Assembly: GCA_022565015.1 (NCBI GenBank)
Contig: JADFKI010000085.1
Coordinates: 1 to 12,265, forward strand
Source: Chloroflexota bacterium
Lineage (GTDB): Bacteria > Chloroflexota > Dehalococcoidia > Lucifugimonadales > JADFKI01
Reading direction: 5' to 3'
DNA length: 12,265 nucleotides
Part shown: piece by piece, positions 5,462 to 12,265 of the stretch
How positions within the stretch are numbered: the stretch's first letter is position 1
Layout of the letters: each line of letters opens with the position of its first letter
Notes under the pieces: model-generated
Told to the model about the DNA's origin: nothing
Database searches by the model: none
Seen by the model: the letters and a program-made list of their open reading frames with translations, nothing else
Position numbers and translations under genes: made by a program

Positions 5462-6826
5462 ATGTTCTTTCTCCGGCGCCGGTCCATCTCGGTCCGCGGG
5501 CTAGCAGGACTGGGGTTGATGTTCATCGCGCTCGCATGCGCTCAAGGGACGGCGGGGCCTCAGGATGGAGACGCATTGAGCCCAACGGCGGTCGTGAGCC
5601 CGGCGGACCTCGACTCCTCCAGTGAACGGTCCTCGACGGTATTGCCCGCCTCATCGGATGTCGCCCCACTCACGCCTGCGGCTGCTCCAGGTGGCGTCAA
5701 GACAGTCTCTAAGTCCGAAAGCCGGCCTGCAAGGATAGACCTGACGTTGAGGACACCCAGGGAACCTCCCCCCAGGGTGGACACGTCAATCGCCATCGTC
5801 GATCTGGAAGATGTCCTGTTTGATACCTTCGGACGTGGATTTCTCCGACTGTCCGAGGCCGACGACGAGGCCATAGAGAATCTACGCGATCACATAAGAC
5901 CCATATACGAGCCTAAATATGAAGGGATCGAGGGAGGCAAGTGGTCTGGTGAAGACGACCTCGTGATCGGTTACGTCTCCGAACGGAGCGGCGACGCCTA
6001 TGCCTATCCCGTCAAGATGCTCAACCTTCATGAAATAGTTAATGATGTCATCGACGGCGAGCCCATACTGATATCCTACTGTCCACTCTGCGTGAGCGGC
6101 GTCGTATACAGTCGAGAGCTCGACGGACGAGTGCTTCTTTTTGGCAATACCAGCGCCTTATATGAGTCCGACCTCGTCATGTACGATCACGAGACCGGGT
6201 CCTACTGGTTCCAGGTCCTGGGAGAGGCTATCGTGGGAGCTCTTTCTGGAAGCAGGCTGCGGCTCCTGCCCTCCATAACTATTACGTGGGGCCAGTGGAA
6301 GAGCCTTCACCCGGAGACCCGAATACTGAGTCGGGACCTGGGACTGCTGCCAAGCACGGTGCGAGGAAGCCCCTACGATCGTGACCCGTTTGAGGGGTAC
6401 CAGGATTACGTTAACGGCGGACGATTCGCGTTTCCCGTCAGTCCCGAGAAGCTTGACGATAGGCTCAGGCCGGGCGATATCGTATTCGCGGTCCAGGTCG
6501 GCGATATCCACCGAGCCTACGCCCTCTCCGAGAGGCCGGACCAGGTAATCAACGATGAAGTCGACGGCGAGCCGATACTGGTCGTTGCGCGTGATAATGG
6601 GCCGACGGCGGCGGCGTACGAACGGACTCTGTCGGGACGGCAGCTGACGTTCAGCTTCGTTGACGGCGTACTTCAGGATGAGGAGACGTCCAGCCGGTGG
6701 GATGATGGAGGCCGTGCCATATCCGGCAGCCTCGCCGGATCGCAGCTTGTTCGCGTCCCCTCCAGGACCAGCTTCTGGTTTTCCCTGGTGGGCTCTCTGC
6801 CCGATGTAGAGCTTTACGCGCCTTGA
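5462..6826 (+). CDS. DUF3179 domain lipoprotein with internal duplication
   Basis: 454 residues from ATG 5462; a TTG at 5450 in the same frame would add four residues, and neither start has a strong ribosome site. Residues 1-25 are a signal peptide (FFLRRR, then a hydrophobic run LAGLGLMFIALA) ending at C26, a loose lipobox (ALAC), so the protein is likely a lipid-anchored exported protein. Residues 27-~100 are a Ser/Thr/Pro-rich linker. The DUF3179 core follows: DDLVIGYV (165-), YPVKMLNLHEIVND, DGEPILISYCPLC with C207 and C210, LVMYDHETGSYW, GEAIVG, LRLLPS and TWGQWKSLHPET. A second, degenerate copy starts near 338: GDIVFAVQVGD, YALSERPDQVINDEVDGEPILVV, GRAISGSLAGSQLVRVPS. It lacks the CPLC pair. 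The function of DUF3179 is not established; the CxxC suggests metal or redox chemistry. Stands alone between long spacers. Confidence 0.88.
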   Translation: MFFLRRRSISVRGLAGLGLMFIALACAQGTAGPQDGDALSPTAVVSPADLDSSSERSSTVLPASSDVAPLTPAAAPGGVKTVSKSESRPARIDLTLRTPREPPPRVDTSIAIVDLEDVLFDTFGRGFLRLSEADDEAIENLRDHIRPIYEPKYEGIEGGKWSGEDDLVIGYVSERSGDAYAYPVKMLNLHEIVNDVIDGEPILISYCPLCVSGVVYSRELDGRVLLFGNTSALYESDLVMYDHETGSYWFQVLGEAIVGALSGSRLRLLPSITITWGQWKSLHPETRILSRDLGLLPSTVRGSPYDRDPFEGYQDYVNGGRFAFPVSPEKLDDRLRPGDIVFAVQVGDIHRAYALSERPDQVINDEVDGEPILVVARDNGPTAAAYERTLSGRQLTFSFVDGVLQDEETSSRWDDGGRAISGSLAGSQLVRVPSRTSFWFSLVGSLPDVELYAP

Positions 6827-7183
6827 CCGCTGCCTGATCTCTCGATTCCTCTACGACTACTCTTCGGCGAACTATTTGCCGCTCCACGAACTGCCAGGGT
6901 GGTGTTTACCTGCATTTAATTAGGTTTAACCAATAATGTAGGTTTATTTTACGACATATATTTAATGAAAACTCAGTAACCAACGGCGTTGACACTGCTC
7001 TTTGAATTGGAGCACACTAAATTATCCCCTATCACACCCCTCTAATTGCCCTTTCAGCCGCAAATACAGGAGCCGATTACTGAAAGTTATTACTACGGCT
7101 TAGCTGTAATACGAAATATAGTTGGCGTATAATGGCGGAATCCGTATCCAAGCCCCAGTACGCCACTTAATCTGAACGGTGCC
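6827..7183. other. AT-rich intergenic spacer carrying the kinase promoter region
   Basis: 357 bases, markedly more AT-rich than the flanking genes, especially 6905-7035. A TTGACA occurs at 6989-6994 but has no -10 at the right distance. The best -10, TATAAT, is at 7128-7133. No strong terminator hairpin was found after the DUF3179 stop. No gene seen. Confidence 0.6.
7104..7133 (+). promoter_or_regulatory. Putative sigma70-type promoter of the hybrid kinase
   Basis: A perfect TATAAT at 7128-7133 lies 50 bases before ATG 7184. A poor -35 (CTGTAA, 7104-7109) is 18 bases upstream. A weak -35 may mean that an activator is needed. This would give an untranslated leader of about 45 bases. Confidence 0.4.
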
Positions 7184-10100
7184 ATGGTTTCGAAGAAGCT
7201 AGCGGATTCGGAAATAAAGAGGCTCGAGCTGCTTTATGAAGACAAAGATGAGGCAGTCGAGTTCGTTCGCCTAGATGGCACGATCGTCTTCGTAAATGCC
7301 GCCCTGATGGAAATGCACGGCTATGCCGAAGGCGAGCTCGTCGGTCGGCGGATTAAGCTCCTGTGCTCTACCGATTATTCGCCATCGTGCCCCTATTTCT
7401 CGGACGTGCCTATTGCAAATGTTTGGACCGGCGCCGTTAGAAGGGTGCGCAAGTCTGGTGAGGAGTTCGCGGCGCATCTTGTCCTATCGCCCTTCAATGA
7501 TGAACAGGGAGAGCGAATAGGCAGTTTGGGCGTGGTCATCGATCGGGAGCCTTTCGACCTTACAGACCATGTTGGTGAATCGATGCGCTCCACCGACGAG
7601 GCGTTGGCGGAAATCGGTCGGATAGTCAGCTCATCGCTGGATATTGATGACTTCTATCGACGATTCGCGGACGCTACCCGGAGGCTGGTGCCCTTCGATA
7701 ACATATCCATCTGCACGGTTGGTGACAAACATGGCATCGTGACGACGAAATACGCGAGCGGGCCGGACACATCAGGCCGAAAATCAGGAGATACCTTCGA
7801 CCTTGCCGGCACTGTCGTCGAAGAGGTCATCAAGAACCGCTCCAGCATACTGCTGGAAATTACAGAAGAAAACGCCGACAAAATAATAGACAGATTTCCA
7901 GCTCTCGGAGACGGCATCAGATCGGGCATCAGGACTCTAATGGGAGTCCCTCTGATATCCAAGGGTCAGATCGCTGGTGTCATGCTGGCCCGTTCCAACA
8001 AGATACGTGGGTATTCCGTCGGCCAGTTGGCCTTATTCGAACGAGTCGGTGTCCAGATTGCAGGGGCGATATCCAATTCTCACCACCACGCCAAGCTTCA
8101 TGAGAAGGCCAGGAGTCGCGATGTCGTCGCAGGTATAGGGCTGGTGGTCTCATCTTCACCGGAGATTGAGGATACGTACGAAGCCCTGTCACAGCAGATT
8201 GGGAGACACATCGCATTTGACCGACTGATTATTGTTACCGTCGACGAAAGCGAAATGACCGCCCAAATATCTCACGTAGCTGGGCAGGCTGGGAAAAAGT
8301 ATGAGGTCGGGCAGGCCGTAAACATAGAGGATTCCCACGCAGCGGAAGTGGTCCAAGCGAAATCGGGCATGGTGTTCAATCCGAAGTCGAAGGCAGAGAT
8401 AAGCGAGAAGTATCCGTATCTCTTGCGGTCATATGAGGCTGGGAATCGCTCCTTCCTTTCGGTGCCGTTGCTGTCGAAAGACCAGGTCGTGGGCCTACTG
8501 TTGCTGCGGTCGATTACTGCAAACGCCTACTCCGATAGCGAGCTATCCCTCGCAAATGAAATCGGCGCTCAGATCGCTGGGGGGGTTGCGAGCGCGCGAC
8601 TGCGCGCGCAACTTCAGCGAGAGGTCAGGGAGCGGGAGACCCTGGCCGATATCAGCCGTGTAATAAGCTCATCTCCGGATATCGATGAGGTATTCGAGCG
8701 ATTTGTCGGGCAGGCGCAGAGGTTGTTCTCATTCGACCGTATTGCCATAAACAGAGTTGACCGAGAGCTGGGGACGGTCACCGCTGTTCATAGGTCCGGT
8801 CTTTCCGTGAAAGGCAGGCATCGCGGGGAGGTCTTCCCGCTGCCAGGGACCACCATTGAGGAAATGATATCGAAAAACTGCGGCCTGCTAGTCCAAAACA
8901 TTGATGAGAAAGATCTGATAGAAAGATATCCTGGACTTTCCAATGGATTTGATGCTGGACTACGCTCGTTCATTACGGTGCCCTTGAGGTCACGAGACCA
9001 GATCATGGGCGCGCTCATGATTCGGTCCAAAAGTCCCAACGCCTATACGCTACACGAGCTGCGGCTGGCCGAAAGGCTGGGCGACCAGATTGCGGGTGCG
9101 ATATCCAATTCTCACCACCACGCCGAGCTACATGAGAGGGCCAGGAGTCGCGATGTCGTCGCAGGTATAGGGCTGGTGGTCTCATCTTCACCGGAGATTG
9201 AAGACACGTATGGAGCCCTGTCGGAGCAGATTAGGAAATACATCCCATTCGACTGTCTGATAATTACGACGGTCGATAAGGGCGAGATGACCGCCAGAAT
9301 TTCTCACGTAGTTGGAGAAGGCGGCGATAAATATGAGGTCGGGCAGATAATAAATATAGAGGACTCCTTCGCCGCGGAAATGGTCCGGACGAAATCCGAC
9401 GTTGTGTTCAATCCGAAGTCAAAGGCAGAGATAAGCGAGAAGTGTCCTTATCTCATGCCGTCATATGAGGCTGGGATTCGTTCCTATCTCGCCGTGCCGC
9501 TGCTGTCGAAGGACAAGGTCGTGGGCCTGCTTTCGTTTCGGTCGATCACCGCGAACGCTTACTCCGAGAGCCAGCTATCCATCGCGGCTGAAATCGGTGC
9601 CCAGATAGCCGGGGGGGTTGCGAGCGCACGACTGCGCGCGCAACTTCAGCGAGAGGTCAGGGAGCGGGAGATTTTGGCGGAGATCGGTCGAATAATAAGC
9701 TCGTCTCCGGATATCGACGAGGTATTCGAGCGATTCGTTGAGCAGGCAAAAGAGCTGATCTCTTTCGATCGTATTGCCATAGACAGAATCGATCTGGAGC
9801 TGGGGACGGTCAGCGCGATTTATAGGGCCGGTGTATCCGTAAATGGTAGGCATCGAGGAGAGGTCTTCCCGCTGCCGGGGACCACAATTGAGGAAATGAT
9901 ATCGAAGAACTCCGGTCTACTGGTCCAGGGCCTCGACAAAGAAGAGATGATAGAAAGATATCCTGGACTTTCCAATGGAATTGATGTTGGACTACGCTCG
10001 TTCATTACAGCGCCTCTGAGGTCACGAGACCAGATCATGGGCGCGCTCATTATTCGGTCCAAGAGTCCCAACGCCTATACGCCACACGAGCTGCGGCTGG

Positions 10101-12265
10101 CCGAAAGGTTGGGCGACCAGATAGCAGGCGCTATAGCCAATGCCAAGCTTCACGAAACCCTGGAGAGAGACGCAGCGGAACGGCAAGTGCTCGCAGATAT
10201 CGGGCGCACGATGAGCTCCTCCCTGGTCATGGGCGAAGTATTCGAGCAATTCGCCGATCTGGCGAGCAGGGTCGTTGCCTTCGATAGAATCTCGGTCGCG
10301 GTCATAGACTGGGACAGACAGATCATATCGAACCTGCACCATTACGGCGATACCGTAGAAGGGCGGTCCTTCGGCGACGAGACTCCTCTGAAGGGGACGA
10401 CCGTGGAGGAGACCGTGAAAAGGGATTCAGGGGTGATAATCCAGGACGTTCCCCCCGAAGAGATCGCAAGGCTCTATCCTGGTTCGGCTGCGGGGGTGAA
10501 AGTCGGTTTCCGCTCCTTCATGACCGTGCCGCTGCGCTCCCGGGACAAGATAATAGGTGCGATCGTGATGCGTTCGTACAGGCCGCTGGCTTTTGACCAA
10601 CGAGACCTCGACCTGGCGCAAAGGGTCGCCGATCAGATCGCCGGCGCCGTAGACGGCTCTCAGCTTTACCTGGAGCTTAAGAAGACGGAAGAGGCCCTCA
10701 AAGAGAGCCTTGACCGGTTTGATCTGGCGGCCCAGGGATCGGGAGACGGCCTATGGGACAGCGTCATTACCTCTCGTGGAGAAGATGGCGACTACTTTCA
10801 TGAAGACGACTTCATATACCTTTCCCCCAGGCTTAAAGAGCTGCTGGGCTATGAAGACCACGAATTTCCCAATGATTTGAGAAACTGGTTCGAGACCATC
10901 CATCCCGACGATTTGAAGGTGGCCAAACAGGCGGCCATAGACCACTTTGAGCACAAAAGGCCATACGAGGTGGAATACAGGGCTCGGACCAAGAGCGGCG
11001 AATATCGCTGGTTCAGCTCGCGGGGCCAGGCCCTTTGGGATGAGTCGGGCCGGCCCATAAGACTGATGGGCTTCATGAGAGATGTGACCGACCAGAAGTC
11101 GCTGGAAGCCCAGCTCCTGCGGTCCCAGAAGATGGACGCCTTTGGACAGCTAGCGGGCGGCGTGGCCCACGACCTCAATAACATGCTCTCCGCCATCATG
11201 AGCTATACCCATCTGGCGAAGACCGCCCGGATAAGTGAGACTAGGGAGCTGCACCTCGGAGAGGTCTTGAAGGCCTCGGAGCGGGCCGCGGTACTCATTA
11301 GCCAGCTTCTCGTCTTCTCCAGAAAACAGATTATTAACCCGAGGACGGTAGACCTGAACGATGTGGTCGCGGATGTGGAGAGGATGCTTCGCCGCCTGAT
11401 GGGCGAGGGGATTAGGCTGGTAACAAAGCTTGATCCGGATGTTCGGTTGGTTGAGGTGGACCCGGGCCAGATCGAACAGGTGCTGGTGAATCTCTCGGTC
11501 AACTCGAAGGACGCCATGCCCAATGGCGGTACCCTGCTGATCGAGACGTCCGGTGAAACCGTCGATGGAAAGCGGGCGGACGCAATGCCGGAGCTCAGTC
11601 CCGGCGCCTATGCGGTAATTACCGTCCAGGACACGGGCGCCGGCATACCCGACGACGCCAAAGATCACATCTTTGAGCCGTTCTTTACTACCAAGGAGGT
11701 TGGAAAGGGAAACGGGCTAGGCCTGTCGACCTGCTACGGTATCATAGCCCAGAGCGGAGGATACATCACGGTGGAAAGTGTCGTCGGCAAAGGGAGCACC
11801 TTCAAGATATACTTTCCTGCAAAAGACGGGCTGACGGAATCCCTTCCCTTTCGAGACGATTCCGGGTACCTTCCCGTCGGGACCGAAAGGATTCTCGTAG
11901 TCGAGGACGAGCCCCTCGTCCGCAACGTAGCCGTTCACGTGTTGAGGGAGCAGGGGTATACGGTCATCGAGGCCTCGAACGGATTGGAGGCGCTCGACGT
12001 GGCTTCTCAGCATCAAGGCGGGCCGGTTGATCTGCTCCTGACCGACATGGTCATGCCGGTCATGGGCGGCAGAAAACTCGCGGAAAGACTCAGAGACATC
12101 CATCCGGAGATGAAGGTGATTTTCACCTCGGGATATACGGAGGACGAGGCGTTCAAGGAGGAGGTCCTCAACGAACGCACGAATTTCATGCGTAAACCCT
12201 TTGATCCATCCACCCTTACCAGGAAAGTACGCGAAGTGCTTCAGGACGGCGTTGAACGCCACGCA
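7184..12265 (+). CDS. Hybrid sensor histidine kinase, PAS-GAFx6-PAS-HisKA-HATPase-REC (3' end off window)
   Basis: 1,694 codons without a stop, running off the right edge. ATG 7184 is the first start after an in-frame TAA at 7130-7132, though its ribosome site is weak. Domains by approximate residue: PAS 10-122 (VRLDGTIVFVNAALMEMHGY); six GAF domains at 138-295, 310-470, 483-639, 654-814, 827-983 and 1000-1153; PAS with its PAC segment 1170-1302; HisKA with phospho-acceptor H1329 in GVAHDLNN; HATPase with N1436 and N1440 (N box), D1483 in DTGAGIP, FEPFFTTK and GKGNGLGL at 1507-1514; REC from ~1568 with D1575, phospho-acceptor D1621 in LLTDMVMP and K1671 in RKPF. No membrane segment or signal peptide is seen, so it is a cytosolic sensor of internal signals. 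The REC domain is essentially complete, so the stop should lie close beyond. GAF 2+3 and GAF 4+5 are a recent tandem duplication. No bilin-type Cys motif was noted in the GAFs; ligand unknown. Confidence 0.95.
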   Translation, partial: MVSKKLADSEIKRLELLYEDKDEAVEFVRLDGTIVFVNAALMEMHGYAEGELVGRRIKLLCSTDYSPSCPYFSDVPIANVWTGAVRRVRKSGEEFAAHLVLSPFNDEQGERIGSLGVVIDREPFDLTDHVGESMRSTDEALAEIGRIVSSSLDIDDFYRRFADATRRLVPFDNISICTVGDKHGIVTTKYASGPDTSGRKSGDTFDLAGTVVEEVIKNRSSILLEITEENADKIIDRFPALGDGIRSGIRTLMGVPLISKGQIAGVMLARSNKIRGYSVGQLALFERVGVQIAGAISNSHHHAKLHEKARSRDVVAGIGLVVSSSPEIEDTYEALSQQIGRHIAFDRLIIVTVDESEMTAQISHVAGQAGKKYEVGQAVNIEDSHAAEVVQAKSGMVFNPKSKAEISEKYPYLLRSYEAGNRSFLSVPLLSKDQVVGLLLLRSITANAYSDSELSLANEIGAQIAGGVASARLRAQLQREVRERETLADISRVISSSPDIDEVFERFVGQAQRLFSFDRIAINRVDRELGTVTAVHRSGLSVKGRHRGEVFPLPGTTIEEMISKNCGLLVQNIDEKDLIERYPGLSNGFDAGLRSFITVPLRSRDQIMGALMIRSKSPNAYTLHELRLAERLGDQIAGAISNSHHHAELHERARSRDVVAGIGLVVSSSPEIEDTYGALSEQIRKYIPFDCLIITTVDKGEMTARISHVVGEGGDKYEVGQIINIEDSFAAEMVRTKSDVVFNPKSKAEISEKCPYLMPSYEAGIRSYLAVPLLSKDKVVGLLSFRSITANAYSESQLSIAAEIGAQIAGGVASARLRAQLQREVREREILAEIGRIISSSPDIDEVFERFVEQAKELISFDRIAIDRIDLELGTVSAIYRAGVSVNGRHRGEVFPLPGTTIEEMISKNSGLLVQGLDKEEMIERYPGLSNGIDVGLRSFITAPLRSRDQIMGALIIRSKSPNAYTPHELRLAERLGDQIAGAIANAKLHETLERDAAERQVLADIGRTMSSSLVMGEVFEQFADLASRVVAFDRISVAVIDWDRQIISNLHHYGDTVEGRSFGDETPLKGTTVEETVKRDSGVIIQDVPPEEIARLYPGSAAGVKVGFRSFMTVPLRSRDKIIGAIVMRSYRPLAFDQRDLDLAQRVADQIAGAVDGSQLYLELKKTEEALKESLDRFDLAAQGSGDGLWDSVITSRGEDGDYFHEDDFIYLSPRLKELLGYEDHEFPNDLRNWFETIHPDDLKVAKQAAIDHFEHKRPYEVEYRARTKSGEYRWFSSRGQALWDESGRPIRLMGFMRDVTDQKSLEAQLLRSQKMDAFGQLAGGVAHDLNNMLSAIMSYTHLAKTARISETRELHLGEVLKASERAAVLISQLLVFSRKQIINPRTVDLNDVVADVERMLRRLMGEGIRLVTKLDPDVRLVEVDPGQIEQVLVNLSVNSKDAMPNGGTLLIETSGETVDGKRADAMPELSPGAYAVITVQDTGAGIPDDAKDHIFEPFFTTKEVGKGNGLGLSTCYGIIAQSGGYITVESVVGKGSTFKIYFPAKDGLTESLPFRDDSGYLPVGTERILVVEDEPLVRNVAVHVLREQGYTVIEASNGLEALDVASQHQGGPVDLLLTDMVMPVMGGRKLAERLRDIHPEMKVIFTSGYTEDEAFKEEVLNERTNFMRKPFDPSTLTRKVREVLQDGVERHA
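8069..9100 (+). repeat. In-frame tandem duplication inside the kinase, copy 1 (GAF 2+3)
   Basis: First 1,032-base unit (344 codons), aligned base for base with 9101-10132. It includes stretches identical to copy 2: 27 bases straddling the unit start (8066-8092), 63 bases (8107-8169) and 43 bases (8597-8639). Between these the units differ at many positions. By eye the GAF 2 and GAF 4 proteins are about four-fifths identical. Confidence 0.9.
9101..10132 (+). repeat. In-frame tandem duplication inside the kinase, copy 2 (GAF 4+5)
   Basis: Second 1,032-base unit. The matching identical stretches are 9098-9124, 9139-9201 and 9629-9671. The spacing is exactly 1,032 at every anchor checked (ARSRDVVAG, QLQREVRERE, the MGAL.IRSKSPNAY block and GAI.N), so no net insertion or deletion has occurred since duplication. 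After 10132 the sequence passes into the diverged linker to GAF 6. Confidence 0.9.

Noticed and set aside
6989..6994. TTGACA as a -35 box for the kinase
   Set aside because: No acceptable -10 hexamer lies 16-19 bases downstream; the nearest TAAATT is 23 bases away.
8788..10071. Two similar minus-strand frames (8788-9039 and 9820-10071) that look like a repeated small gene
   Set aside because: They are the antisense of GAF 3 and GAF 5 and resemble each other only because the kinase carries the 1,032-base duplication.
8066..10132. CRISPR-like or direct-repeat array
   Set aside because: The repetition is two long in-frame protein-domain units, not short repeats with spacers.
11150..12262. Minus-strand frames of 172 and 181 codons at the right end
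   Set aside because: They lie opposite the HisKA, HATPase and REC domains, whose catalytic motifs are intact on the plus strand.

Overview
The window is GC-rich bacterial DNA with closely packed genes. It carries eight protein-coding genes visible in whole or nearly so, plus one fragment at the left edge. No rRNA, tRNA, CRISPR array, transposase or phage gene was seen. The gene mix suggests an environmental, uncultured-type Chloroflexota (SAR202 or Dehalococcoidia-like): tandem family-2 methyltransferases, a PuuE-type deacetylase, a PAC2 protein, a DUF3179 lipoprotein, a multi-GAF hybrid kinase, and intergenic C-run/G-run palindromes. That assignment is inference from gene content only, because no marker gene is present.

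Layout. Positions 1-1335 hold two consecutive SAM-dependent methyltransferase paralogues on the + strand, the first cut by the window edge. A 172-base gap with three perfect small palindromes separates them from a convergent PuuE-like polysaccharide deacetylase (1508-2395, -). Divergent from it is a three-gene + strand run: a small Cys-containing protein (2478-2804), a single-domain cupin (2848-3144) and an aldo/keto reductase with a TTG start (3191-4006). A PAC2-family protein with an acidic tail (4025-4960, -) converges on the reductase with an 18-base gap. About 500 bases without a convincing gene follow, containing several inverted repeats. Then comes a secreted DUF3179 lipoprotein (5462-6826, +) whose two halves look like an internal duplication. 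A 357-base AT-rich spacer with a good -10 box leads into the largest gene.

That gene (7184 to beyond the window end, +, 1,694 codons visible) is a soluble hybrid sensor histidine kinase, PAS-GAFx6-PAS-HisKA-HATPase-REC. It was read codon by codon and stays open throughout. Its centre contains an in-frame tandem duplication with a 1,032-base period, each unit coding for two GAF domains. This is the most distinctive feature of the window.

How the genes work together. No single pathway links them. The 2478-4006 genes are plausibly co-transcribed, and the methyltransferases form a local expansion. The kinase stands alone with its own promoter, and its output partner may lie beyond the right edge. 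No defence system or mobile island was recognised.
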